Notes: generated by a model not told the origin, from the sequence alone. Shown: positions 11,199 to 22,675, counted from the first letter of the stretch. The stretch: 64,000 nt of DNA from Endomychus coccineus (GCA_958510875.1 OY294067.1:140264346-140328345); one strand, 5' to 3'. Program-made: numbers and translations.

Positions 11199-12013
11199 TG
11201 CACTTCTATCTTTTCCAAGAACCAGTTCAAATTCTGCGAGAAAAGCATTGTTCGAAGCCGTTTGAAAATTGTCGAATGAAATATCTAATTGAATTCAAAA
11301 TATAATATTTTGTATGAGAATAATGATAAAATTCATCATTAATCAGCTAAAATAAAATAAAAAAAGGAATGTAACGCGGCATACAAAATAGGCATAATGA
11401 ATATAAAATTGACCAAAAGTGTTTGATTCAAATACTGATCCAATGATCAATGTGCTGTGAAATTCTTCTCTCTCGGTTCTGATGTTCGCAGTTGCCTAAC
11501 GACTAGACGCTTGTCCAGAACTCCCAGCATTTCGTGGGTCATCTTGTTTTTTCTTCTTAGAAATATTCTATAATACACTGTCACTCGAATGATGAACACC
11601 TGCCAAATTCTCAGTGAGTCGAACGACTGCATTGCAAAATTTCACCCGATCGTACGAATGGATACAACGATAGATAAACAAGTCAAGTTATTTGAAAGCT
11701 AGTAAAGATATAGATACTTACTATCACATGAACTATCTAAATTTGTCTCAGATTGAAGGAATAATGAGAACTCTGGACACTGCTGCGGGTTAGATATATA
11801 CGTACGTGTGATATAATATATTTGTAACCGGAAAAATACGGTTGTTCTTATGGTTCGATAAGATACTATGATTCTATTTGAGAAACAGAAGACGAATGTG
11901 AGAAATACCACTCAAAATGGGGCTACCCCTCCCAAAAAATTACAGCACACCCACACTCACACATCTTGTCAAAAATAGTCTACAACGGTTCAGAAATATT
12001 CAAAGCGGATATA
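11193..12013. repeat. Left arm of outer inverted repeat (R family, copy 2)
   Basis: This arm is the inverted copy of 16597-17066, starting at TAAATATGCAC and ending at CAAAGCGGATATATA. It contains about 357 bp (11483-11840) absent from the right arm. The right arm joins ATGGTTCGATAAG-complement directly to TCAGAACCGAGAGAG. The block 11740-12013 matches dispersed repeat R. Mariner 1 and the PLE-A palindrome lie between the arms. No coding sequence is recognised. Confidence 0.8.
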
Positions 12014-12015
12014 TA

Positions 12016-12570
12016 CAGGGTGTCCTCGAACTGCGTGGCCAAAATGAAACCGAAGATTCTTTGATTCGAAAAAAAAATGATGAGCCTTTTTACTTTTGAC
12101 TCAAGTGTCTTGTTTACCCGGTAGAGGGCTTCAAAATTGCAAAAACATTTTTGTTTTTTCGGTATAACTTGAGAACGTGAACTTTTACAATATTAAGCAG
12201 GTGAGTTACTGTCAATAATGGCCATTTTTGAGAGTGGAGCACAGAGCCTTAGAGACCATAGAAATGGCTCAAACTTGAGGATGTAACGGGAAAAGTGTCC
12301 AGAACTTTTTTGTGGTCAATGTAATTCACTCGATATTTTTCATGTAGATAGCTTATCCAATTTTAAAACTTTTCTTACCATTAGAAAATTTTGATAAAAT
12401 CAACGGATTAGCTTGAAAAAATTAATTTTCGAGTCTCTGCAATTTTGGTTTACTAATTTTATTACTTGATTAAAATACCTTAGTTGCCTTTGCTTTTCTA
12501 ATGTCATTTTGGCATTCGAAGAATTTATTCTCAAAACTGTCAGTTTTTACTTTGCTTTCCGTAAAAATTG
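12016..12570. repeat. Left TIR of mariner 1
   Basis: Pairs with 13752-14307 in inverted orientation over its whole length. The inner end is CTTTGCTTTCCGTAAAAATT, immediately before the transposase start region. Confidence 0.9.
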
Positions 12571-13594
12571 AAATGGTTGATATTTTATTGATTTATGGAC
12601 TTTGTCGTTGCAATGGCCGGAGAAGGGAAAGATATCCGCATCGCAGAATTTCAAATCGGCAAACCTTCGCGAAACTGGCAAATTTGAAGCAAATCGCAGA
12701 GAAACTGGACGCAGACGGACAAGAAGGACGTTAGAGCTCGAAGAAGCGATACTGGAAGCGGTTGAAACTGAACCTGGGATAAGCACACTACGTTTGGCAC
12801 TTCGTATTGGAGCCTCAACATCATCAGTTCATAATGTACTGAAAGAAGAACTGTTGTATCCCTATCATATTAAAACAGTTCAAGACTTGTTGCTCATGGA
12901 TCCAGGTCATCGGCTACATTTCTGTCGGCTTATTGTCCAAAGACAAAACGCAAACCCCAATTTTTGTAGAAGAATTCTGTTCACGGACGAAAATACTTTC
13001 ACGAGATGTGGTCTTTTTAACCTCCATAATGAACATTTCTATGCTGATGAAAATCCTCATGAAACGGAAGTTACATATTTTCAGAATCAAACTAAAATCA
13101 ATGTTTGGGTTGGAATTGTGGATAACTTTATTATTGGCCCTACCGTTATACCCGATCGATTGAACGGGGAGAACTACTTGAACTTTTTTAACAAAGGCTA
13201 CTTGAACTGTTGGAAGACTTGCCCTTACACATTCGTCGTGGCCTCGTTCATCCATGATGGTGCACCTCCTCATTTCACATTAGCTGTGAGGCGACATTTG
13301 AATGCGGAATATCCAGATCGCTGGATAGGTAGAGGACACGATGCACCAGTGAACCGGCCGGCCCGCTCCCCTGATTTGACGCCCTGCGACTTCTTTCTAT
13401 GGGGCGCTTTGAAGTCGAAAGTTTATGCAGCTCCAGTAAACACACGAGAGGAATTGTTGCAACGAATTAATCATGAAGCGGATTTATTGAAGAATGATCC
13501 TGGAGTACTAGCCAGAGTTCAATCCAATTTCTTGAAACGAATTAATTTATGTATCCAGGAAAATGGGCAACATTTCGAACAATTGATGCCTTAG
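12571..13594 (+). pseudogene. Mariner-type transposase with one frameshift
   Basis: The N-terminal helix-turn-helix part begins at ATG 12571 (MVDILLIYGLCRCNGRRRER). It changes frame near 12660-12670 and continues open to 13594 (NLRETGKFEANRRETGRRR, then the second HTH ISTLRLALRIGASTSSVHNV). The DDE/D catalytic core follows: LFTDENTF (first Asp), FIHDGAPPHF (second Asp) and RSPDLTPCDFFLWG (third Asp), ending IQENGQHFEQLMP. The distance from the second to the third Asp is 43 intervening residues, two more than in the related copy at 19643-20136. Transposase cuts and pastes DNA bounded by its TIRs into TA sites. The single frameshift is the only obvious break, so it is a recently dead gene. A 330-residue open frame beginning at 12602 contains everything but the first HTH. 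Confidence 0.9.
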
Positions 13595-13751
13595 CGATTT
13601 CCAAAGAAGTGTTGTTGTTTCTTTTATTTTATCATTTGTTTTTCCTAAATAATCACATCGTTTCCCCATTTCTATTGTTTTTATTATTCGTGTTTTACCG
13701 AGATATTAACCATTTCAGTGTTAGTGAAATTTTGAGCCCTAATTTTATAAA

Positions 13752-14307
13752 ATTTTTACGGAAAGCAAAGTAAAAACTGACAGTTTTGAGAATAAATTCT
13801 CCAAATGCCAAAATGACATTAGAAAAGCAAAGGCAACTAAGGTATTTTAATCAAGTAAAATCAGTAAGCCAAAATTGCAGAGACTCGAAAATTATTTTTT
13901 TCAAGCTAATCCGTTGATTTTATCAAAATTTACTAGAAGTAAGAAAAGTTTTCAAATTAGATAAGCTATCTACATAAAAAATATAGAGTGAACTACATCG
14001 ACCACAAAAAAGTTCTGGACACTTTTCCCGTTACATCCTCAAGTTTGAGATATTTCTATGGTCTCTAAGGCTCTATGCTCCGCTCTCAAGAACGGCTATT
14101 ATTGACAGTAACTCACCTGCCAAATATTGTAAAAGTCCTTCATCACGTTCTCAAGTTATACCGAAAAAACAAAATTATTTTTGCAACTTTGAAGCCCTCT
14201 ACCGGCTAAACAAGACACTTGAGGCAAGAGTAAAAAGGCTGATCAAATTTTTTTCGAATCAAAGAATCTTCGGTTTCATTTTAGCCACGCAGTTCGAGGA
14301 CACCCTG
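13752..14307. repeat. Right TIR of mariner 1
   Basis: The inverted copy of 12016-12570, starting AATTTTTACGGAAAGC. It carries small differences from the left TIR (for example AATCAGTAAGCC against the left-side equivalent), indicating mutation since insertion. Confidence 0.9.
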
Positions 14308-14410
14308 TATATACATATATTCTTTTATTGATATTCTTGAACCATTTGTAATATTTGTATGTTTACTTTGTATATTGGTTCGTATATATACTGAAAATGG
14401 AATAAAAATT

Positions 14411-14452
14411 ATGTTTGACGTTTCGACAATGTGTATTGTCTTCATCAGAATT
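14411..14452 (-). ncRNA. Hammerhead ribozyme-like motif, PLE-A left copy
   Basis: Minus strand: CUGAUGA at 14448-14442, one extra A, helix II GACAAU/AUUGUC with loop ACAC, then GAA-ACGU-C at 14424-14417. This is the most canonical core of the set (U at position 7). Helix I is weak: only two A-U pairs adjoin the core, with a possible AAUU/AAUU further out. Helix III is the self-complementary ACGU. Confidence 0.7.
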
Positions 14453-14866
14453 GTGAATTAGTGTTTCCATGTAATTTAGAAAAGAATAGATAATTTTGAT
14501 TATTGAAATGCGTCTGCAGCCCACTTGTGTTTTAAGATCCAATTAAAACTGCAGAAAACATTGGATCGGTTGTGTGTGAAAGAGTAATGTATGGCTATTT
14601 ACAATTTGAGATGGATTGAATTTGATTAAATACAAGATATTTTAAGATTGTACAATTATAAATATCTGTGATTATTGTATGAATTAGTTATTCTATGATA
14701 AACACTTCCGATCTATCATAATCAACTATTCAAGTTTAAGATAATTCTATGGAATTCAACCTCAAAATTGTTACTCATAGTGTCATAGTTAAATAATACT
14801 TTATCTTTTTAGGTTGAATTTTAAATAGACAAGTGGAAAGTGGCACTTCAAACTGATAAAATTCTG

Positions 14867-15473
14867 TTAAGTTTGAGTTAGATCATTATAAAGTTTCGAA
14901 AGATTGGAATCTATTTTGTCATTTACACAATTGTTCTTTTTAATATGAATAGATTTCAATATCAAACGTTTGTTGTCGTTTGTTTCAATATTTAAAATTT
15001 TTGTATTGTTGTAGTCGAATGTACGGTTAGTGTTTTTCACATGTTTATTGAGCGCAGTTGATGAATTTTTGGTATATTTGTGCCCATTCAACCTTTTTTC
15101 GAGGTATTGTGAAGATTGGCCAATGTATACCTTTTCGCAATCTTTGCAAGGGATGAAATGAACAGTATGGGTTATTTTTTTGAAAGGTACGCTGCTTTTT
15201 AATTTTGGGAAGAGACTTTTCTGATTTAAATAACTCTTATGACATATATGTAGGTCATAAGGTTTCACTATATTACAAATTTTTTCCGGAAGACCATTAA
15301 TATATGGTAGTGATATGTAATGCTTATCATTTGATTTCTCATTATTGGTATTGATTTCACCAGATGAGTTATAAAATTTATGAATTTTGTCTTTAGTTAT
15401 CGAATTTACTAAATCAATGAGATAACCATTTCTTATTGAAGTTTCTTCTGTTTTTGTAATAGATATAGTTCAG
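14867..15473 (-). pseudogene. PLE-A RT tail and GIY-YIG endonuclease (left copy)
   Basis: Reading the minus strand from the junction: NGYLIDLVNSITKDKIHKFY (end of RT thumb and linker), then the endonuclease with FIPCKDCEKVYIGQSSQYLE, carrying the CxxC and YIG core, followed by KRLNGHKYTKNSSTALNKHV and FDYNNTKILNIETND, ending SNLSKLYNDLTQT at 14867. A stop codon splits it upstream of KPYDLHICHKSY (the TAG preceding that segment), so it is not one open frame. RT motifs A to C are absent. It is a dead copy of a PLE protein C-terminus; the partner at 15474-16036 is better preserved. Confidence 0.85.
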
Positions 15474-16036
15474 GAGGTTATCCCATTGATTTGGTAAATT
15501 CGATAACTAAAGACAAAATTCATAAATTTTATAACTCATCTGGTGGAATCAATACCAATAATGAGAAATCAAATGATAAGCATTACATATCACTACCATA
15601 TATTAATGGTCTTTCAGAAAAAATTTGTAATATAGTGAAACCTTGTGACCTACATATATGTCATAAGAGTTATTTAAATCAGAAAAGTCTCTTTACAAAA
15701 TTAAGAAGCGGCGTACCTTTCAAAAAAATAACCCATACTGTTTATTCCATCCCTTGCAAAGATTGCGAAAAGGTATACATTGGCCAATCTTCACAATACC
15801 TCGAAAAAAGGTTGAATGGGCACAAATATACCAAAAATTCATCAACTGCGCTCAATAAACATGTAAAAGACACTAACCATACATTCGACTACTACAATAC
15901 AAAAATTTTGAATATTGAAACAAACGACCACAAACGTTTGATATTGGAATCTATTCAAATTAAAAAGAACAATTGTGTAAATGACAGAATAGATTCCAAT
16001 CTTTCGAAACTTTATAATAATCTAATTCAAACTTAA
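15474..16036 (+). pseudogene. PLE-A RT tail and GIY-YIG endonuclease (right copy)
   Basis: An open frame runs from the junction (GYPIDLVNSITKDKIHKF) to a stop at 16036. The endonuclease core is YSIPCKDCEKVYIGQSSQYL (about residues 85-105 counting from the ATG at 15491), with the PLE-type CxxC before YIG. It is followed by the conserved R..GH (KRLNGHK) and a FDY...LNIET tail. It is intact as an endonuclease-sized frame of about 185 residues but has no RT catalytic motifs and no promoter, so I treat it as a truncated pseudogene. The product would be a GIY-YIG nickase-like domain. The start is set by the 5' junction rather than by a natural start codon. Confidence 0.85.
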
Positions 16037-16460
16037 CAAAATTTTATTAGTTTGAATTGCCACTTTCCATTTGTCTATTTAAAATTCAACCTAAAGAAGA
16101 TAAAGTATTATCTAACTATGACACTATGAGTAACAATTTTGAGGTTAAATTCCATAGAATTATCTTAAACTTGAATAGTTGATTATGATAGATCGGAAGT
16201 GTTTATCATAGAATAACTAATCCATACAATAATCATAGATATTTATAATTGTACAATCTTAAAATATCTTGTATTTAATCAAATTCAATCCATTTCAAAT
16301 TGTAATTTGCCATACATTACTCTTTCATACACAACCGATCCAATGTTTTCTGCAGTTTTAATTGGATCTTGAAACACAAGTCGGCTGCAGACGCATTTCA
16401 TTAATCGAAATCATCTATTCTTTTCTAAATTACATGGAAACACTAATTCAATTAACAATT

Positions 16461-16497
16461 TTGATAAAGGCAATAAACATTGTCGAAACGTCAAACA
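16461..16497 (+). ncRNA. Mutated hammerhead motif, PLE-A right copy
   Basis: The mirror of 14411-14452. UUGAUAA replaces CUGAUGA at 16461-16467, so both C3 and G8 are lost. Helix II is still GGCAAU/AUUGUC, and GAAACGUC is intact at 16485-16492. Loss of two core bases makes cleavage unlikely. Confidence 0.6.
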
Positions 16498-16596
16498 GAA
16501 TTTTTATTTCATTATCAGTATATATACGAACCAATATACCAAGAAAACATACAAATATTACAAATGGTTCAAGAATATCAATAAAAGAATATATGT

Positions 16597-17066
16597 ATAT
16601 ATATATCCGCTTTGAATATTTCTGAACCGTTGTAGACTATTTTTGACAAGATGTGTGAGTGTGGGTGTGCTGTAATTTTTTGGGAAGTGTAGCCCCATTT
16701 TGAGTGGTATTTCTCACATTCGTCTTCTGTTTCTCAAATAGAATCATAGTATCTTATCGAACCATAAGAACAACCTCAGAACCGAGAGAGTAGAATTTCA
16801 CAGCACATTGATCATTGGATCAGTATTTGAATCAAACACTTTTGGTCAATTTTATATTCATCATGCCTATTTTATATGCCGCGTTACATTCCTTTTTTTA
16901 TTTTATCTTAGCTAATTAATGATGAATTTTATCATTATTCTCATACAAAATATTATATTTTGAATTCAATTAGATATTTCATTCGACAATTTTCAAACGG
17001 CTTCGAACAATGCTTTTCTCGCAGAATTTGAACGGGTTCTTGGAAAAGATAGGAGTGCATATTTTA
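16597..17066. repeat. Right arm of outer inverted repeat
   Basis: The inverted copy of 11193-12013 minus a 357-bp internal block. It runs from ATATATATCCGCTTTGAATA to GAGTGCATATTTTA. The arms bracket mariner 1 and the PLE-A palindrome, which appear to have inserted into the TA-rich centre of an older palindrome. Confidence 0.8.
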
Positions 17067-18227
17067 TTTCACGATAGTGTACTTCTTTAGGGAGGAAACA
17101 CTGAGAGAAACGTTCGCTGTCTTATATGTTACATTAATGTGAAAAAAATATCTGTTAATTATTTCAGAATCAAATCTTCTAGGTACAGTCCCCTCAAGAA
17201 ATTTGTAACAAGAACAGCGCTCTTACTCAATAATTGTTGTATTCAAATACATCGGAACTGATATATGGGAACTTGAATACAATTGAATTCAACAAATCGA
17301 TATATCGTGCATGTGACTAAAATGTTGAAATAAGATTTTTTTACGAAAATGTAAAATAGCAAGGGAACACTTTTTTGGAACATTGCTTCTTTTTTGTTAA
17401 TATCAGGGCTTACGCCTTCAACAATATAACACTAAAGTTGCGTGTCTTCAAATGATAAAGTACCTACATTAATACAAGTAAGCAACTGGTTCATTTGAAT
17501 AGAATGGTTTGATATTCGATGACATACTAAAATCTTTCATGTATTTATCAAATAATATCTTCTTTTTGAATCCGGTATTTTGAAGGTTATGTGTTCATTG
17601 CAAAAACAGAAAAGATTCAGAAATTAATATAATTATATTTCATGCATACATGTATTCCACAATTAGTAAGATTGAAAACTTGATAAAATAAAAACTGTTT
17701 ACAGTAAACCACTCTGATGCTCTCATAGTTCTAACAATGCCTTATTGTAAAATTAAACTCTATGTAGTAACAATGTTGATATCACGGATCACGTCAAAAG
17801 GTTGGTACTAAATATGTAATTGAAAAAGATAATATTTATCATCACGTGCGTTTGTCATAGCTCTCGATAAATTCATGGTCGCTATTGTCCTACCGGCTAG
17901 ACTCTTGTGAAACCCAGAGTTTTCTAAGCAGTAGAGATGGCTCGCGAAGGAACAAGTGAAATGAACTATTAATATTATTCTATGGTTTCTCATCTCTGGA
18001 TCAACTGCGCAATAACCCAATCTGACATTATTGTCGACACCTGGCATATTGCTCCTTTCAATCGAGTTTTGTATTCTGTCTTTCTGCTATCCATGATTTT
18101 CACAAAAAGATTACCTAACCTCGAATGTCATAGCAGGTTGTGCACAGGATGGCGGGCCATTTGAGATAGTCAATTTCTAATGAAACACCCATGATAATCA
18201 TCATTCAGAGAGTTTTTTTTACCGTAC
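17067..18227. other. No gene seen
   Basis: AT-rich sequence. Short open frames at 17808-18164 on both strands show no recognisable motif. Confidence 0.4.
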
Positions 18228-18986
18228 TAGTGGAGTCATTCTACGGAAAAATGAGGCGAGGTTCGTTAACATTTGATAGAGGTTGGGGAGGTGAAAAAAG
18301 TTGTTTCTTGTGATAAGAATAATGATATTCCAGAATTTTCAACAAGAAATATTTGGTGCAACCATCCCAAAAATCCCAAAAACCTATTTCTGGGTATTTT
18401 TTCAGGTCATTTTGGAAGTTTTAATTCTTTTGAACAATTTAGACTTCTGACTAAGATTTGGGAGTTGAACCCCTTTATTCTCCATGTTTAAGGAACCTTT
18501 GGTTCAAATTTGGTGTGTTTGCTATCATTACTTCCCTTAGAATGGATACGTTTTTCAGGGTAAAAATTAAAATTGGGCTATTTTGGTCATATCTTCACCA
18601 ACTCGGATGAAATTTGGTGTTAAAGTAAAAGTCCAAATTTCGGAGATTTGGCCTAAATTTTGAAGATGCCCCCAAATACGGCCAACAAATTGCAGAGTAC
18701 TCTACTTGGGCTCAAATTAAAGGTTATCTTATATAGTTTAACGTGGTATAACTTGTTCCATAAGATTAGCCCATTTCTTGGCCAATTACGGCTTAAATAT
18801 ATGCACGCGCAGATTTTCCACTTTTATTGTATTATAATAGGATTTTATCACTATAATATTGTTCTTAGAGTACATATATGGCTTTTTTTGCATACATATG
18901 TGAGAAAATATATACAGTATTGATTCGAGGACCGCTTGTGACATAGTGACATTTTTTTTACTACACGTAATAATTATTATAGTATA
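18228..18986. repeat. Left TIR of the large TIR transposon
   Basis: Contains GGTTGGGGAGGTGAAAAAAG, mirrored at 25295-25318, and the blocks TGAAATTTGGTGTTAAAGT and AAATACGGCCAACAAATTGC, mirrored near 22540-22420. The segment 18333-18555 has no counterpart in the right arm. Confidence 0.75.
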
Positions 18987-18988
18987 TA

Positions 18989-20572
18989 CAGGGTGTTCCA
19001 TCTCAGACGAGCCACCCCGTAAATTTCTTATCCCATAGTGAGTGGAAAAATCTCTCGAAACACGTAAAATGATATTGTTTGGGGGACATCTTTTGACGTA
19101 TATTTGAGGCTTGAACGAGCAACCCCCTAATAGGGGCCCTTCAACCTGTCAAAATTGAATAGGGGAGAGGGGTTGAGTGATACGTCATTTGAAAGGTCTT
19201 GGAAGCCTCTCCAAAACGATGTATGAAAAACGTAAATTTGATTAACCGTTTTCGCCCAAAAATTAATTTTGTTGCTCGAATGCGCCACCTTGAATATTTT
19301 GGTTATTTGTGCAATGTACAAGCTCATTTTTATTAAGCCTCTTTTACAAACTTGAACAATCTTCAAAAAATCACATTCGTAAAAAAATTGAATCGTGTTG
19401 TCATGCTTACAATGAAAAAAATTAAATCCGCGTGTTTAAATCGAATGTTCAAATTGTCCTTCATCGACTTCCATACAATAATACATTTTCTCAAACTAAT
19501 AAATAAAAAAACAGCAAAACATTTCCTTATGTTGCCTTCATTTTTTGTTCTTAGAATGTGCTTAGGCATAACTGTAGAAATTGGAACGATACAAATCCTC
19601 ATGTATTTCGAGAAGCTCACACTCAACATTGAGAAAAGCTAAACGTTTGGGTAGGAATTTTGGGAGACCACCTAATTGAACCTCTGTTTATTCCTGGTAA
19701 TTTAAATGACGAAATTTATCTTGAAATATTGGAAAATGCGATTGATCCGTTAATAACTGAATAATTAGAAAACGATCCTCTACTACTTGAACAACAATTG
19801 CATTTCCAACGAGACGGAGCTCCTCCTCACTACGCCGCACCAGTTCGACAATACCTCAATTTGCAATATCCCGGTCGTTGGATTGGAAGAAGAGGTCCTA
19901 TGGAGTGGCCTGCCCGATCTCCTGACCTGAACCCTCTGGACTTCTTCTTGTGGGGACATCTTAAGTCCAAGATTTTTGTGACTCAGCCTGAAAATTTGGA
20001 CGAACTACGCCAACGAATTGTAAATGAGTATCGTCAAATAACTGCAATTATGCTGAACCATGTTAGAGACGGTTTTCAGTCAAGATTGTATTATTGTATG
20101 AAAGTCAATGGAGGACAATTTGAACATTTGAATTAAACACGCAGATTTAATTTTTTTCATTGTAAGCATGACAACACAATTCAATTTAATTCCAAAGTTG
20201 ATTTTTGGAAGATTGTTTTAGTTTGTAAAAAAGGCTTAATAAAAATGAGCTTGTACATTGTACAAATAACCAAAATATTCAAGGTGGCGCATTCGAGCAA
20301 CAAAATTAATTTTTGGCGAAAATGGTTCATCAAATTTACGTTTTTCATACACCGTTGTAAAGAGGATTCCAAGACCTTTCAAATGACGTATCCTCCAACC
20401 CCTCTCCCCCCTATTCAATTTTTACGGGTTGAAGCGTCCCCTATTAGGGGGTTGCTCGTTCAACCCTCAAATATACGTCAAAAAATGTCCCCCAAACAAA
20501 ATCATTCGACTAGTTCCGGGAGATTTTTCCACTCACCATGGGATAAGAAATATACGGAGATGGAACACCTTG
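18989..20572 (+). mobile_element. Mariner-type transposon 2 with about 450-bp TIRs, internally deleted
   Basis: It begins CAGGGTGTTCCATCTCAGAC at 18989 and ends with the complement at 20572. TA flanks both ends (18987-18988, 20573-20574). TIRs run to about 19440 and from about 20130, and include CGAGCAACCCCCTAATAGGG and its mirror. The internal region keeps only the C-terminal half of a transposase. It sits in the left arm of the 18228-25372 element, so it is younger than that element. Confidence 0.9.
19643..20136 (+). pseudogene. Mariner-type transposase, C-terminal half
   Basis: Reads NVWVGILGDHLIEPLFIPG, then NDEIYLEILENAIDPLITE, a stop, LHFQRDGAPPHYAAPVRQYL, WIGRRGPMEWPARSPDLNPL and DFFLWGHLKSKIF, ending YCMKVNGGQFEHLN. 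The second Asp (QRDGAPPH) and third Asp (NPLDFFLWG) have 41 residues between them, the DD41D spacing associated with rosa-group mariners. The N-terminal HTH region and first Asp are missing, replaced by TIR sequence. One in-frame stop lies near 19761. It is non-functional, but the family call is firm. Confidence 0.9.
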
Positions 20573-20735
20573 TATAGGTATATACAACATAACCTGCGCT
20601 TTTTCTAATTCAAGACGCGACAAAAATTCACTTCTGATGATGTGAACGCCCACTAATATTATGAGATAAAAATTATTTTTATAAAACAATGAGGTAAAAA
20701 TATATTATTATACGTGTTGCCATTGACGACAAAAA

Positions 20736-21657
20736 GGCCTAGCCAGATGCAGATGTCATCGTTGTTGGAGAAGACATTGATTTGTTGGTCATATTGACCC
20801 AAATATATCATGATTTGGAGGACGTTTCAAATGGCTTTATATACTTTGATAAGCCAGCTTCAGGAAAGTCGAAAGGAAGTTTTTCACGTATAAAACGTTC
20901 AGATATCAGCATTTATCACAAACCATTCAAATTTTGCATGCTTTTTTTGGTTGCTACACCACATCAGCTTTCGCACGTTCAGGAAAAGTAAAATTAGTCA
21001 ACGTATCATTGAAAAATCCGGAGTTGGTAGCAGATGTTAAGAATAATTTTTATAATTCCTCTGCTACAAAAGAAAGTATTGAATCATGTGGTCAAAGGAT
21101 TATTTATTTATTGTACGTAGGAACTACGGAAAATAAAAAACTTTAGGTTCGCTGCCACCAACAGAAGATGCAGCTGACTATCATTGCTTACGATCGTTTT
21201 ATCAGATTTGTCGATGAGCGTGCGTAACGAGTAAAAATTGTTTAGAATATGGCTGCTATTAAAATAGTAGCATGTGATTGCAGAGCAGGTTTCAAGACAA
21301 AACGTTGCTCATGCAAGAGTATGTTAATCAAATGTTGCAATTTATGTCATTCTGGTAGAAACACTACTTGCAAAAATGCAGAAAACATAAGCGAGGGATC
21401 AGCGGTTGTTGAAGATTTTCACCCCATTATTTCTGCAATCCCAGAAATTGAAAAAGATGATCAAGAGGAGGTAGAAGAAATATAATATGAAGATGAAGAA
21501 GAAGATGAAGATATACCGGATGAATGGGAGTCAGATATATATTGTTTCAGTGATGATGAAACAGATGAGATCTTTAGGTCCGCGATCACTGATTCAGAAG
21601 CTAGCAGCTGCAGCAGTTCGTCCAGTACAACAAGCAGAAAAAGAAAATACCAAGAAT
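20736..21657 (+). pseudogene. Transposon protein with DTDLL-type domain and Cys-rich tail
   Basis: The segments occur in order. First DADVIVVGEDIDLLVILTQI, a 'DTDLL' motif; a frameshift near 20930; FGCYTTSAFARSGKVKLVN, equivalent to the usual GCDTTSA.-GK. Then LVADVKNNFYNSSATKESIE; LGSLPPTEDAADYHCLRSFY; a stop; and ACDCRAGFKTKRCSCKSMLI with KCCNLCHSGRNTTCKN, a cysteine cluster resembling CXC domains. It ends in an acidic stretch and a basic TTSRKRKYQE terminus. I recognise this domain order as that of uncharacterised proteins scattered in repeats of arthropod genomes. I do not know its biochemical role, though its position between long TIRs suggests a transposition protein. At least one frameshift and three stops disable it. 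Confidence 0.6.
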
Positions 21658-21739
21658 AGAATCATACGTATAATAATAGATATAATAACTAATTACGTAT
21701 CACAGATAAAGAATATAGTACTGTTTTTTTTTCAATAAC

Positions 21740-21999
21740 TAACCTTTTTATATTCATTTATCTACCTGATCTCCAATTGAATTTTTATTATTACCTCATA
21801 GTTAATTTTTTTTTTGAATATTTATAAATTAATTTGATGAGATTATTGAATTTGATAACTTTAAAATTTTTAACAGCCGATTAAAATTAAAGATTAGACA
21901 CTATTAGATTGAAAAATCGGACATCCTCTTGAAACACAGAAAAATACAGAAAAAAAAACATCATAAGGTACACAATATTTGTACCTGTCTTTGTTTTAT
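21740..21999. other. AT-rich spacer inside the TIR transposon
   Basis: Downstream of the DTDLL protein remnant; no feature recognised. It probably holds the 3' UTR of that gene. Confidence 0.35.
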
Positions 22000-22611
22000 A
22001 CGAATGATTTTCATCTCATAATATTAGTAGGCGTGGTCCACATCATCAGAAGTAAGTTTTTGTTGCGTCTTGAATTCGAAAAAGCGCAGGTGATGTTGTA
22101 TATATACCTATACATACTATAATAATTATTACGTGTAGTAAAAAAAAATTTCACTATGTCACAAGCGGACCTCAACTAAATAATGTATATGTCTTCTCAC
22201 ATATATATGCAAAAAAAAGCCATACATATACTCTAAGAACAATATCGTAGTGATAAAATCCTATTATAATACAATAAAAGTTGGAAATCTCCGTGCGCAT
22301 ATATATATATATATGCCGTAAATGGCCAAGAAATGGGCTAATCTTATGAAACAAGTTATACCACGTTGAACTATATGGAATAACCTCTAATTTTAGCTCA
22401 AGAAAAGTACTCTGCGATTAGTTGGTCGTATTTGGGGGCATCTTCAAAATTTCGACCAAATCTCCCAAATTTGGATTTTTACCAAAACTGTTGGATACTT
22501 CAACTTCATCTCTGAATCACTTATTGTGGTCATCATGTTCTACTTTGATACCAAATTTCATCCAATTTGGTGAAGATTTGACCAAAATAGCCCAATTTTC
22601 ATTTTTAGCCC
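22000..22611. repeat. Right TIR of the large TIR transposon (inner part)
   Basis: The mirror of 18556-18986 plus 20575-20690. It ends abruptly at 22611 where PLE-C begins; the outermost part resumes at 25266-25372. Confidence 0.75.
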
Positions 22612-22675
22612 GTGTTGGCTTGCCGGGATATACTCCGCGTTGTCGTGGATTGGTTTCAACAGAAACCATTGATAT

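Larger units (their letters stand above)
12016..14307 (+). mobile_element. Mariner-type transposon 1 with about 555-bp TIRs
   Basis: The element starts CAGGGTGTCCTCGAACTGCG at 12016 and ends with its complement at 14307, flanked on both sides by TA (12014-12015 and 14308-14309), the target duplication of the Tc1/mariner superfamily. The inverted repeats continue inward to about 12570 and 13752, unusually long for mariner elements, whose TIRs are typically tens of bases. Arms differ by scattered substitutions and small indels, so the copy is not brand new. One transposase gene lies between them. Confidence 0.9.
14310..15473 (-). mobile_element. PLE-A copy 1, left half of head-to-head pair
   Basis: This minus-strand 5'-truncated PLE runs from the junction at about 15473 to a TA-rich 3' end next to mariner 1. 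It mirrors 15474-16596 along its full length, with many scattered differences. It reads about 48 bp further upstream than its partner (segment TKTEETSIRNGYLIDLVNS). It contains an endonuclease remnant, a long 3' UTR and a hammerhead motif near the 3' end. Confidence 0.9.
15474..16596 (+). mobile_element. PLE-A copy 2, right half of head-to-head pair
   Basis: A plus-strand 5'-truncated PLE starting at the junction at about 15474 and ending in a TA-rich tract near 16596. It is the mirror of 14310-15473. The two 5' ends are joined directly, so both 3' UTRs and ribozymes point outward. Confidence 0.9.

Noticed and set aside
10250..11305. Open frames dominated by Tyr-Ile repeats near the TA tracts (also at 58432-58664)
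   Set aside because: They are translations of (TA)n dinucleotide runs on both strands and have no protein character.
14310..16596. All palindromes as assembly or amplification artefacts
   Set aside because: Arms of PLE-A, PLE-B, the foldback and the TIR elements carry many independent differences, which fold-back artefacts would not. Only the PLE-C pair and the 10829-11133 palindrome are close enough to identity to need read-level checking.
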